Positions 34,647 to 43,266 of a stretch of 64,000 bases of DNA are shown piece after piece. The DNA comes from Streptomyces longispororuber. GTDB taxonomy: Bacteria > Actinomycetota > Actinomycetes > Streptomycetales > Streptomycetaceae. Position 1 is the first letter of the stretch. Every line of letters begins with the position of its first letter. Both the position numbers and the translations under genes were made by a program. The notes under the pieces are model-generated. The model was not told where the DNA came from. It worked only from the letters and a program-made list of their open reading frames with translations, and made no database searches. Where the stretch lies: NCBI RefSeq assembly GCF_024448165.1, contig NZ_JAMOLN010000027.1, positions 1-64,000 on the forward strand, written 5' to 3'.

Positions 34647-35433
34647 TGCGCACTTGCTGTCTGCGTTGCACCGGTCTGGTGCGCCGGCCTGGCGGTGCAT
34701 TGCTCTGTGAGCGGGAGGCGAGGTGCGCAGTGTAGGTGCGCAGCGCTCGTGTGGAGTGCCTGTGGGCTGCGCACTTGCGCAGTCAGAGGCTGCTGCGCAC
34801 ATCTGTCGCGCGAGTGCGCAGTGATGCTTGCGGTCCGTGGGGCGTGTGCGCAGTGGTCCCTTCACGGACTGTGCAGCGCGGGGTGCGCACATGCGTACCG
34901 GCTCTGGGGCAGGGCACCGGTATGCGTTCTTCGGGTGCCCCCATGGCGTACCGGTCGGGCTTCGGGGTCTGGTCACAACGCGTACCGGTGCTCGCCCCGA
35001 CGGCTTGGCCGCGAGAGCCGTGCGAGCTGCTGGTGGGCCGGTGACCTGGACGAGTGCTTGACCGGTACGCCTTTCGGTATGCGTTTTTCGGCGCGCTGCA
35101 AACCCGTACCGGTCGACAGGGGAGGCGGTCGGATCAGCGGGGTGGGGCCGTTGCCTGACGGGTATCGGGTGGGTGTGGGTGCGCGGAGTCCGGTACGCGT
35201 TGGAGATGTGGACGCGTACCGGGGCCCGGGGCTGCGCAGTTGCCGCGGCAGGGCACCTCGGGGTGCTGCGCAGGTGGCCTGCGCACGACGGTGAGCGGGC
35301 GAGTGCGCACGCGCACTGCGTACCTTTTGGGGGCCGGCCGGCGGGCCGGGTTCGGATGGTGCGCAGTTGCGGTTGTGGGTGTCTGCGCAGCCGGGTGTGC
35401 AGCTTGCGCAGTGGATGCGGGCGGGGGTGCGCA
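34647..35433. repeat. Dense array of the 6-bp palindrome TGCGCA (17 copies in 787 bp)
   Basis: TGCGCA at 34647, 34724, 34737, 34768, 34776, 34794, 34815, 34847, 34884, 35233, 35267, 35280, 35304, 35360, 35384, 35405 and 35428, in two blocks (34647-34889 and 35233-35433). Many read as GTGCGCAGT or TGCGCAC. At about 70% GC the chance expectation is well under one. No credible protein is encoded on either strand through the block. Confidence 0.85.
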
Positions 35434-35483
35434 GCCGATTCACGGTGTGTCTGGTGGGTGGACGCGCGAGGCCGCGTACCGGT
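34893..35483. repeat. Interspersed GCGTACCGGT motif array, both orientations
   Basis: The core GCGTACCGG occurs near 34893, 34947, 34980, 35214 and 35474, and in reverse (CCGGTACGC) near 35061 and 35190. ACCGGT alone occurs at 34670, 34916, 34950, 34984, 35061, 35108 and 35478. The copies fill the gap between the two TGCGCA blocks and overlap their edges. Confidence 0.8.
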
Positions 35484-35799
35484 CTGCGTGCCCGTCGCGC
35501 GGTGACGGGCCGGTGGGTTGCGTCGGGCCAGATCATGCCTGGGCAAGCGGTCGCGGGCTGTCTTCTGGGGTGCGGGCGCGGATGGAGGGTGCGGGCAGGG
35601 CTGGGTGTGCCGCGGGTTCGGGGGCCTGATCCGGTGTGCCCCGGTGGTGAGCGGGGGAGCGGGGTGTGCGGCGCGCGCCGCATGACGTTGTTGCAGTCAG
35701 GTGATCACGGGCATGCCCGACGGCGTGATTGTCTCTTGCGTCCGCGTAGCCGTCTTGGGGTGCGGTGGAGGAGCCGGGTGAAGGTGGGCGGCGCGTCTT

Positions 35800-35914
35800 G
35801 CAGGTCATCACCTGCGCCGGATATTCCGTCTCTGGACGGCGGCCCGTAAACGTGCAGGTCACAACCTAAGTCGGATTTACCTGCGTAGGTTCAGCCTGCG
35901 CAGGTTAATCCGAC
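35800..35914. repeat. Cluster of GCAGGT/ACCTGC dyads ending in a 20-bp stem-loop
   Basis: GCAGGT-CATC-ACCTGC (35800-35815); GCAGGT-CACA-ACCT (35854-35867). Then a stem of GTCGGATTTACCTGCGTAGG (35870-35889) with CCTGCGCAGGTTAATCCGAC (35895-35914), 18 of 20 paired, loop TTCAG. Each arm itself contains a smaller palindrome (CCTGCGTAGG, CCTGCGCAGG). It resembles a multi-site operator or replication/transfer locus more than a simple terminator. Confidence 0.75.
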
Positions 35915-36277
35915 CCCTTAGAAGAACAAGTACTTCAAGAAGACCAATCAGCAGAAGACCAGCCCCTCCCTCCATCCCCGGCCGCCGCCCGCGAACGCAC
36001 GGACGACATGAACGCACGGACGACATGGATGAGGCGAACGGGGCGATGGCCGGGTGGGGGCGGGAAGGGGCCTGTGGTTTGGTTGATCGCCCGTCATCAG
36101 CCCGAACTGCCACCGGCGTTGGCCGCCGGGAGGACGCCCGCCACCAGGCGCCGCCAGTGTGGCCGCCTCGGCCGTTCGCTCTCACACCGCGCGGGCGGCA
36201 CCGGCCCCGCGGACTGCAACAGCCTTCAGCGCGCCTACAGTGCCGCCTGCGGGCCGAACGCGCCGCGGTTGGACCCG

Positions 36278-36335
36278 TGGGGCCAGAAGGGCCTGTGCGG
36301 CCTTCAGGGCGGCCGCACAGGCCCTTCTGGCCCCA
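36278..36335. terminator. Perfect 25-bp stem-loop
   Basis: Arms 36278-36302 and 36311-36335 are fully complementary over 25 bases, with an 8-base loop (TTCAGGGC). There is no T-tract on either side and no gene ends here, so it may be a bidirectional terminator, a structural element of a non-coding RNA, or part of an origin; the terminator label is provisional. Confidence 0.5.
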
Positions 36336-36616
36336 GTGCCACAACGCGACCCATGCACACCGGCAGGACGCTCGTGGAACACCACGGGGACGCGTCAACG
36401 GCCGCCGATGGGACGGGCGGTAGGGGCAACAGCCGCACTGGGCGCACCCTCTGCCTGCGGTGCAAGGTGCCGGCCGTCGGCGTGGCGGCGGTGTGAAGCG
36501 GCCGCGATCCCACCCGTTGCGAAGGCGCCGCGGTGGGTGCCGGCGCAGATGGGGTGGGAGGCAGTCGACTGAAGCTGCCCCACCGGGTCCGGGCCGGGGA
36601 CCCGGTTGCGACGTGC

Positions 36617-36668
36617 AAAGTCCCCGTCAAGCACCTCTGTAAAGCCCCCCACAAAAGACCCGTCAAAG
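36617..36668. repeat. Phased AAAG tracts
   Basis: AAAG or AAG runs ending at 36620, 36631, 36644, 36657 and 36668 are spaced 11, 13, 13 and 11 bases, separated by C-rich segments. Spacing close to a helical turn suggests intrinsic curvature or a row of protein sites. Confidence 0.6.
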
Positions 36669-37493
36669 CCCCTAGTGCGCTCCTTACCGCACCGGACCGC
36701 GAAGTTGCAGGTCAGGCGATCTTTGAGGGTGTACCGGTGGCGTCGACAACCCCTCACACGCACCCTCCGGTGCGGCCCACAGACGAAGAAGGAAGGGAAG
36801 AGAGACAGAGCAGACGGCAGGATCGGATCGGCGTGTGCGTGCGCGGGGTTCGGTGCCGTCGTTCCAGGGTGCGCGTGGGGCGGGGGCGGCGCGCCGGTGG
36901 CCTGGCCGTGTGTCTGGGTCCTGTGCCGTCGGGTGATTGGTGCCGGTCGGAGGTGAGCGGAGGGCCGCTCGCGTGTTGGCGCGTGTGGCTGTGTGGAGCC
37001 TGGAGTTGGGGGGCGTGGCGGCGGGACGGGGGTTGGGGTGCCCGCTCGTGCGGTTCTTGGTCGTAGTCGGCGGTGAGCGGCATACCGAGTTCGCTGTTCG
37101 CTTGCTTGGTGCGGGAAGGAGCGGTGTAGCCGGTCGGTCTGCCGGTCGTCGTGTCTGTCTGCGGGGAACTCGGCGTTGTCGGCCCACTTCACGCGACTTG
37201 GCCTGCCATGCCAGCCGGTTCCAGGGTGCAGCGAACGAACTGGTCTCTCGTGAGAGCCAGCCGGCATGAGGAGTGGGGCGCCCAGCGTCGTCGCCGGTCA
37301 TGATCAGAGGGTGGCCGGACCGACACCACGGTCTGGCCACCCTCTGATCATGACCGTTCGGTCGCGGTGCTGCCATTCATACTGGGGTGCTGAAATCCCT
37401 GTTGTATGAACGCTTCGTCATGGGTTTCTCTGCCGCGAGTCTGACGGCCCGGACAGCGCGCTTGAGTGGTCCTGTCTGCTGCCGGGGTGCTGC

Positions 37494-37688
37494 TTAGGGC
37501 CGGCTGGTGACCATGGTCAGGAAGGATGCCCAGACGTCAGCGGACAGATCAAGGGATCCGCCCGTGGGGCGTGTGGAGTCGCGGACGCCGATCACGGGTG
37601 TCAAACGCACCTCGACGCACTCGCCGCCCTGGTCATTGCTGTAACTCGATGTGACCCATGTGGCGTTGCCGTCAACTCGGTTGTTCAC
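37494..37688 (-). CDS. DUF397 domain protein
   Basis: 64 residues from a GTG at 37688 that overlaps the stop of the XRE gene (GTGA). WVTSSYSNDQGGECVEVRL and VRDSTRPTGGSLDLSADVWASFL are the hallmark blocks of DUF397, a small protein paired with XRE/DUF5753 regulators throughout Streptomyces. In characterised pairs the small protein antagonises its XRE partner. Translational coupling supports the pair here. Confidence 0.92.
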   Translation of the reverse strand: MNNRVDGNATWVTSSYSNDQGGECVEVRLTPVIGVRDSTRPTGGSLDLSADVWASFLTMVTSRP

Positions 37689-38566
37689 CGGTGGAACTCC
37701 TTGCGTGCGTTCTTGATCAATTCCAATGACTCCGGGATGGCCGGAGCCATGACTTGCAGGTCGCGGAAGGTTTCTTCGTATTTGTCCACGTCGTCCTCGC
37801 GCCGTGAGACTCCGGCGTTGGCCAAGTTCTCCAGGTAGACGATCGGCTTCAGGATCGGGTGTCGGAACTGCAGACTGGTGAACGGTCCGTTCATCGCGGG
37901 GTGATGCCCGGCCGAAAACGGGACGACCTGAACCTTCACGTTGGGAAGCGACGTGGCGATCTCGGTGATGTGCGCGAGCTGGTTGCCCATCACCTGGTTG
38001 CCGCCCACGGCGCGGCGAAGCACGGCCTCGTTGAGGACCGCGGTGAGGCGGAGAGGTGAGTGTTCGCGGTGCAGCACCTCCTGGCGCGTCACGCGGACCT
38101 TTACGAGGCGGTCGATGTCGTCCTGACTGAGACGGTCGGCTGCGTGGATCGTGCGGATGTACTCCTCGGTCTGCAGCAGACCTGGCACGAACTCCGATGC
38201 GTAGGTGTTCAAGGACGAGGCGGTCGCCTCCAGGCTGAGGTATGCCTTCAGTCCCGGGGGAATGACGTCGCGGTACTCGGGTGACTGCCACCAGTCCCTC
38301 TTGGTTTTGGTGACCGTCGCGTATCCCTTGAGGATCGCGGTTGTCTCGGCAGGGGCTGCGTAGATCTGGCACAGCGCCATGACGTCTGAGGGCTCGACGA
38401 TCCCGTTGTCCGCCGTCTCCAGGCGTGTCAGCTTCGATCCGGCCCATGCCAGCTCGCGGACGACCTCGGCCGCTTTGAGGCCGGCCTCGTTGCGGAGTCT
38501 GCGTAGTTCGCTTCCGAGCTGCAGACGGCACAGCGCTGGTGTCGCGGACTCGATGGCCTCGCTCAT
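37685..38566 (-). CDS. XRE-family regulator with DUF5753
   Basis: 293 residues from the ATG at 38566 (GGGGAGGA upstream). Helix-turn-helix at residues 15-70 (LGSELRRLRNEAGLKAAEVVRELAWAGSKLTRLE). C-terminal DUF5753 domain (FVPGLLQTEEYIRTI ... VQVVPFSAGHHPAMNGPFTSLQF). Forms the usual module with the downstream DUF397 gene and the divergent ATPase; such modules influence development and antibiotic production in Streptomyces. Confidence 0.92.
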   Translation of the reverse strand: MSEAIESATPALCRLQLGSELRRLRNEAGLKAAEVVRELAWAGSKLTRLETADNGIVEPSDVMALCQIYAAPAETTAILKGYATVTKTKRDWWQSPEYRDVIPPGLKAYLSLEATASSLNTYASEFVPGLLQTEEYIRTIHAADRLSQDDIDRLVKVRVTRQEVLHREHSPLRLTAVLNEAVLRRAVGGNQVMGNQLAHITEIATSLPNVKVQVVPFSAGHHPAMNGPFTSLQFRHPILKPIVYLENLANAGVSRREDDVDKYEETFRDLQVMAPAIPESLELIKNARKEFHR

Positions 38567-38858
38567 CGGATTGTCCTCCCCTTGCATGACGTCAGTCTCG
38601 CCTCGAACGTTCGCCGGTGGCAACGCATCTTCGGCGTCAGAAGCGAATGTTTCAAAGTGTCCGTCAACTTGCTTCCGTCGTCGACGGGTTGGGAGCAGAT
38701 TTCCTCTAGCAGAATTCTGCCAAGAGAGTTCTGTGGGCGTCGTTGCTCTGCCATGCTTCAGCGGGCGGCACGCTGCGTACCGGTACGTAAGCGTCTGGTG
38801 ATCTTTGGGTGTTGTCCACCACCACACAGCCGGGCAGTACTAGGTCTTGGAGAGTCGT

Positions 38859-39785
38859 ATGACCGACCAGCCCTTCTCGCGAACTTGCCACTCCTCCAGG
38901 TGCCTGCAGGAGGTGCCCCACAGGCCGCGCGTCGACGTTCCGCCGCTGCGCAGCGGCGAATGCCGCTTCCCGCACCGCCTGGAGTCCGTTCCCGCTGCCC
39001 GCCGGTACGTATGCGAGCTTCTGCAGCAGTGGGGAGTGCGCGGCGACCTGCTTGGCGAACTCGCAGTGATCGCCTCAGAGTTGGTTACCAACGCGGTGTG
39101 CCACACGGCGAGCGATACCGTCGTCGTGCAGATCTCGCTCTGGCCGACCGAGGTTGTCCTCACCGTGACCGATGAAGGGCCTGGACCGCAACAGCCGCTC
39201 GCCGCCCGGCCGGCTGACGGTGATCGCGAGCACGGGCGTGGCCTGCTGCTCGTCGAGGAGTTGGCCACCCGCTGGGGCGCTCACCCTCACATCGACGGGA
39301 CGAGGGTGTGGGCGGCCATCGACGTTCCCCAGGGCGAGGGATCGTGCCCGGCGGCCTGCACGCAGGAGCCTGAGGCGCACGGCCGCGCGGAGGACTCGCC
39401 GAGCCACGACGAAGCGCTGTCGTGGACGCGGCCAGTGACGGCAAGTCTGGGCCTGCTGACCCGGCTGGCGGTGCGTGACATCGCCCGGGGCTGGGGCCTG
39501 CCGGTCCTGTACGCCGATGAGCTCGGCCAGCGGGCTGCCTGCCTGACGCGGGACGTCTGCGCCGCCACCGCAGGGGCCGACCACCTTCGGGTCACCGTGC
39601 ACAGGAGCCGTACCCAGATCGCGGTCGAGGTGGCCCCGGCCGGTGCCCCGGCCCCGGACACCGCGATGTATCTCCGCTCGAGCGTAGCGTCCCACGCGGG
39701 CAGGCATCTGGGACTGCGCGCCGTCCTCGATCTACCGGCAGCACGGCCTGTCCTGTCTCTGGCACGCCAGCCAAGTCATGGCTGA
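38859..39785 (+). CDS. ATP-binding anti-sigma-type regulatory protein (HATPase_c)
   Basis: 308 residues from the ATG at 38859 with GGAGAG upstream. GHKL ATPase motifs: N-box ELAVIASELVTNAVCH (about residues 65-80), G1 VTDEGPGP and G2 GRGLLLVEELATRWG. This is the SpoIIAB/RsbW-like fold used as serine-kinase anti-sigma factors. The C-terminal 150 residues form an extra domain of unknown type containing a second LLTRLAVRDIARGWGLPVLYADELG segment. Divergent from the XRE/DUF397 pair, a very common Streptomyces arrangement. Confidence 0.88.
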   Translation: MTDQPFSRTCHSSRCLQEVPHRPRVDVPPLRSGECRFPHRLESVPAARRYVCELLQQWGVRGDLLGELAVIASELVTNAVCHTASDTVVVQISLWPTEVVLTVTDEGPGPQQPLAARPADGDREHGRGLLLVEELATRWGAHPHIDGTRVWAAIDVPQGEGSCPAACTQEPEAHGRAEDSPSHDEALSWTRPVTASLGLLTRLAVRDIARGWGLPVLYADELGQRAACLTRDVCAATAGADHLRVTVHRSRTQIAVEVAPAGAPAPDTAMYLRSSVASHAGRHLGLRAVLDLPAARPVLSLARQPSHG

Positions 39786-39794
39786 GGCAGTCAC

Positions 39795-40403
39795 GTGCCG
39801 CCTTTCACGGGCCGCCGCACCGATGCCGAGGGCTGCGGCATCCTCACCGGAGGGGGCGTGACCAGATCAGCGCACGCCCAGGGCGGCTTCTGGTCAGAGT
39901 GCCTGTTGCATACCCCGGAGATGGATGCACTCGTTGGCTCCTACGCCGCGCGAAGCGCCAACGCGGCCCTGCCGTGGATGCGCGTGCTGGCCCATACGTT
40001 TCAGTCTCTACTGGCCGACGAAGACACCGAATCCGTCGGCGACTGGTTGCTGAGCGGCCACCTGCGTTCCCGGGCGAACCTCGACAACAGTGAGGCCATC
40101 GAGCTGGTCCTGCAGCCCAGCCGCCACCCCGGACTGCAACTGCGCATCACTGCGCGGCCTGTGACCTTCCTCGGCCTGGCCGCCCGCAACGCAAATGCCC
40201 TGCCAGCAGTAGCTCTACGGCCTCCGGCATCTCGGCGAACCCTGCCAGGCTGTGACCGGAGTCCGCCCGGTCACGCCAGTCATCGCTTCGCCCGAGTTCG
40301 CCAAGCGTCACGACCACCGCACGCCGCAGGTCACTGTCCACGGATTCGCCCGCCCCTTCCCACGATTCCGGTCAAAGTATTACCGAGGCGCCGCACCGGA
40401 TGA
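39795..40403 (+). CDS. Possible hypothetical protein, frame uncertain
   Basis: A reading of 202 residues follows the ATPase gene. Residues 20-130 (LPWMRVLAHTFQSLLADEDTESVGDWLL ... LQLRITARPVTFLGLAARNANALPA) look protein-like, but the rest is Arg/Pro-rich. A different frame from about 40212 to 40423 reads more naturally (LYGLRHLGEPCQAVTGVRPV ... FPRFRSKYYRGAAPDD). So either a frameshift has split one gene or two small genes overlap. No family recognised. Confidence 0.35.
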   Translation: MPPFTGRRTDAEGCGILTGGGVTRSAHAQGGFWSECLLHTPEMDALVGSYAARSANAALPWMRVLAHTFQSLLADEDTESVGDWLLSGHLRSRANLDNSEAIELVLQPSRHPGLQLRITARPVTFLGLAARNANALPAVALRPPASRRTLPGCDRSPPGHASHRFARVRQASRPPHAAGHCPRIRPPLPTIPVKVLPRRRTG

Positions 40404-40728
40404 TCGCCAGGACTGGTCCTAGTTGGGCCACGCTCGCGGCAGTCGGCGTGCTGCTGCACGGCCCGCTGCTACCCGCGCGACTGCTGGCCCTGGCGCCGGC
40501 CCTGCACGCGTGCGTCACTGCGCCCCCGTCAACGACGCTGCCACCCCGGGCCGGCTCCGGCCATCTGGTTCGCCTGGTCGTGGCCAGCCCGCTCCAGCCG
40601 TTCGTACGGCTGGCCGGTCCATGGCGACTGCTCTGGCGCCGAGCGACCGGGCGCCACCATGAATTCGGCAAAACTGAACGCTGACCCTCCAACCCCTCGC
40701 CGTCGTACCCACCTTGGGAGCCTGCTCA
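40404..40728. other. Intergenic, no clear gene
   Basis: About 325 bases. A 94-residue plus-strand frame (40400-40684) has a hydrophobic N-terminus but biased composition and no ribosome-binding site; it is not called as a gene. Confidence 0.35.
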
Positions 40729-41511
40729 TGTCCGAGACCGTAGCCCCGACGATCCGCAACTCCGTCAAAGCTGTGGTCCTGGCACGGCGCCCGTGAGATC
40801 ACCACCGGGCAGGCCACCGCGTCTGGTACATCGACGGGCCCGCCCCGTACGTGCTCAAGCACTACGACGACCCGGCCCCGGGCCGCCACGGGGCAGCCGA
40901 CGCTTGGTCTCCTGGCCGGGCACCACGCCCCGGCGCCGCGCCTGCTGGGCGCCGGGGCGTGGTGCTTGCCCGGCGTGGACGGCCTAAACGGCCGTCGACG
41001 CCACCCCGATTGCCGCGCAGGGCTTCCTCGACGCACTCGCCGCACCGCTGGCTGCCATACACCGCATCCCCGGTACGCACGCCGGACGGCTGGCCGGCGC
41101 GGTGCGGTTCCGTACCTGGCGCGACTACCTGCACGCGCGCCTGACCGTTTACGCCGCAGCGGCCCCCGGCCTCGCCGATATCGCCACGGAGCTCCGCCAC
41201 AAACTCGACGACCTCGCGCTCGACGGCGTCGAGCCCCGACTGCTGCACCATGACCTGCAACCCGGACACCTCGTCCGGGCCGGACTGCTGGACTGGGAAC
41301 TCGCCGCCTTCGGCGACCCCCTGTCCGACACCGCCCGACTCGCTGTCCGCCTCCAACTCCCCGACCCGCCCCCATGACCGCCCTCGCCCATCGGCCAGGC
41401 CGCCGCGCGGGCCGACGCGCCGCCCTGTACTGGCGCATCCACCTCCTTGCCGATGCGGCGCTCGCCACAGACCCGGCTGTGCGCACGTTCGCCCTCGCGC
41501 GCCTGGCGTGA
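40729..41511 (+). pseudogene. Aminoglycoside phosphotransferase (APH)-like gene with several frameshifts
   Basis: Starts MSETVAPTIRNSVKAVVLA at 40729. It then appears in different frames: WYIDGPAPYVLKHYDDP, LLAGHHAPAPRLLGAGAWCL, and from 41020 a continuous FLDALAAPLAAIHRIPG ... RLLHHDLQPGHLVRAG followed by LLDWELAAFGDPLSDTARLAV. HHDLQPGH matches the catalytic loop (HxDxxxxN-type, with His in place of Asn) and LLDWE the metal-binding Asp. The last piece, ALYWRIHLLADAALATDPAVR, is in another frame. At least three frame changes, so inactive as read, although the core is intact. Confidence 0.75.
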
Positions 41512-41649
41512 ACACCCCGCTGGCCAACTGCTCGGTTGGTACGGCGGCGCTCGTTGATTCCGGGGGTTGGCCCGATGGTCAGGCCGCGCTGCGCACCCGG
41601 AGCCGACGACCGGGAATTCGGCCGGCAGAGCCGAGTTCCGAGCTGGATC

Positions 41650-42498
41650 TCAGTACAGCGCGATGGCGTCGATGACGACGGCGGGGCCGGAGATGTAGGC
41701 CTGGACGTCGTCTTCGGGGACGTCCAGACCGAGCCGGGTGAGTTGCTGGGTGACCTCTCGGAGGTCGTCTTGGATCTGCGCCATCATGATCCTGCGCATC
41801 ATGAACTCCCAGCCGTGCAGAAGCCATTCGTCGGTGACCCTGAACTCCCCGTCGGGGATAAGCCGGTACACACTGCCGAGGATGCGCAGGTCTCCTTCGA
41901 GGCGATCCGCCGATGCTTCGTTGATGAAGAAGTCGGGGCGCACGTGGACGTACACCTTGTGAGGCAGGGAGCTCCCGGTGACCTCCAAGAGCATGGGCAG
42001 CGGCAGCAGTTCGTTGTGCAGGTAGACCCGTTGGATCGCCTGCGCGACGTCGGTGTCGTGGACATCGAGGTTGGCGAGCTCGCTGAGATCGTCGATGTCG
42101 CGGTCCCGCATCAGTTGCCGGAAGACGAAGAACAGCTTGCTCATCACGCTCGCGGCCGTGATCCGGGCGGTGCCCTCGATCTCAACGAGGGCGTCCTTGA
42201 AGAGGGCTGAGTCTCCGGCCGGGTTGACGGTGACCGCCTTGTCGCGGATCAGGCCGTCGATCACCTTGGAGACGGTCGCCTTCTCCCGCGGCGCCAGGCT
42301 GTAGGTCGACTGGAACTGGAAGTCGCTTCCCGCGGACCCGTTCAGAGCCAGCGCGCCGATGCCGGCCTTGCCGCCGCCGGACCTCTTGCTCACCGTCGTT
42401 TCGACAATGTCCTGCGCCACGGGGACGTTGATGTCGTGGTACTCCGCCTGAGAGAGCAGCGTCTCCAGATCGAGAAAGCTCGGGGTCCTCAATGCCAT
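41650..42498 (-). CDS. Hypothetical protein, DUF6414-like
   Basis: 282 residues from the ATG at 42498. Opening FLDLETLLSQAEYHDINVPVAQDIVETTVSKRSGGGKAG-like pattern, a glycine-rich stretch, then EKATVSKVIDGLIRDKAV, followed by a mostly beta region with VYVHVRPDFFINEASADRL. The arrangement is reminiscent of DUF6414 proteins of phage or conflict islands, but I am not certain. Cytoplasmic, no enzymatic motif. It stands alone between a broken APH-like gene and a broken PhyH gene. Confidence 0.55.
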   Translation of the reverse strand: MALRTPSFLDLETLLSQAEYHDINVPVAQDIVETTVSKRSGGGKAGIGALALNGSAGSDFQFQSTYSLAPREKATVSKVIDGLIRDKAVTVNPAGDSALFKDALVEIEGTARITAASVMSKLFFVFRQLMRDRDIDDLSELANLDVHDTDVAQAIQRVYLHNELLPLPMLLEVTGSSLPHKVYVHVRPDFFINEASADRLEGDLRILGSVYRLIPDGEFRVTDEWLLHGWEFMMRRIMMAQIQDDLREVTQQLTRLGLDVPEDDVQAYISGPAVVIDAIALY

Positions 42499-42555
42499 GC
42501 AAGGAGTGTTCCACCCGGCACTGACAACGAGGAGTTCGTCCATCCCTGCCCTGGG

Positions 42556-43100
42556 TCATGGGCTCGTGTCACTGTCACGGGTCCTGCGGTAGCTGGCGAT
42601 GAGCCGGGACAGGTTGGGATTGAAGCCCTCGGCGGCCTGGAGTGCGACCTCGGGAAGCGGATCGTGCGGGTCGAGTCCGGGGGCCGGGTGCCCGGCCAGA
42701 TGGCTGTTCAGCGTCTCGAGGTGGTCGAGCACTGCGGCGTCGCGTTGCTGCGCTGGGGTGAGGGAGCGGTGCCAGAGGTATTGGTCTTCCGCACGGTCAG
42801 GCACGGGCGGTAGCGAGCTGCGGAGTCCAGCTCCTTCACCTTCTCGTGGTGCTGCCACAGATTCGTCATCTGGAGGAACGCCTTGCCGTAGGTGTCCTGT
42901 TCCGCCAGGGGCAGACCCTGCGTGTTCAGCCGGATCACCTCGGAGGTGATCGTGAGTTCGTACGCCGCGATCGTCTCCGGGGAGAGCACGTTCGACAGGT
43001 GTACGTACTCCTCCCGGGTGAAGTCGGCGGTGTGGGTGCGGGCCAGGCCCTCGTAGTGACGGTCCAGCTCGGACTGCGGTGCTGCGGCCGTGACGGTCAT
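42556..43100 (-). pseudogene. Phytanoyl-CoA dioxygenase-like gene, truncated, joined to an unknown tail
   Basis: From 43100 about 96 residues (MTVTAAAPQSELDRHYEGLA ... FTREEYVHLSNVLSPETIAAYE) are the N-terminus of a PhyH-type oxygenase, ending before the iron-binding HxD motif. At about 42810 the frame changes into a different sequence (EDQYLWHRSLTPAQQRDAAVLDHLETLN ... NPNLSRLIASYRR) that stops at 42556 and was not recognised. The oxygenase is non-functional; the tail may be the end of another gene. Confidence 0.6.
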
Positions 43101-43266
43101 CGGGCTGTACTCCTCAACTCGACCAGTGGTCGTGGTCGGGGTGCCGGACATCGGACGCGCGCCGCGCAGCGACGGGGCGGCACGTCGTATCAAAGTGCCG
43201 CCCCGGAGGGGCTGTTGCCATGGTGACCACTGCTCAGCCACCGACCGTACGCGGATCAGAGATGGG

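Larger units (their letters stand above)
35484..37493. other. Gene-free stretch between the repeat arrays and the DUF397 gene
   Basis: About 2 kb with no convincing coding sequence on either strand. Open frames are Arg/Pro/Gly/Ala-rich, as expected from GC bias. It holds the dyad cluster (35.8 kb), a perfect 25-bp stem-loop (36.28 kb) and phased AAAG tracts (36.62 kb), each listed separately. Purine-rich AGAAGA-type sequence follows the dyads at 35920-35965. Around 37290-37350 the sequence GATCAGAGGGTGGCC recurs as an inverted copy (CCACCCTCTGATCATGACC), forming a further stem-loop just beyond. Confidence 0.5.

Noticed and set aside
34647..35433. CRISPR array
   Set aside because: Repeats are only 6-10 bp, irregularly spaced and in both orientations; there are no constant-length spacers and no cas genes.
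34620..35700. Several overlapping 100-230-residue open frames on both strands
   Set aside because: They are Arg/Cys/Gly/Pro-rich readings of the repeat arrays, have no ribosome-binding sites or recognisable motifs, and follow GC bias rather than coding pattern.
35800..35914. Chromosomal oriC or parS
   Set aside because: No DnaA-box-like TTGTCCACA cluster, no dnaA/dnaN nearby, and the dyads do not match GTTTCACGTGAAAC.
36278..36335. Phage or plasmid attachment site
   Set aside because: There is a hairpin but no direct repeat partner, no tRNA and no integrase gene in the window.
35877..37376. Minus- and plus-strand open frames of 110-290 residues
   Set aside because: They read straight through the perfect 25-bp hairpin and phased tracts with low-complexity composition; no family resemblance.
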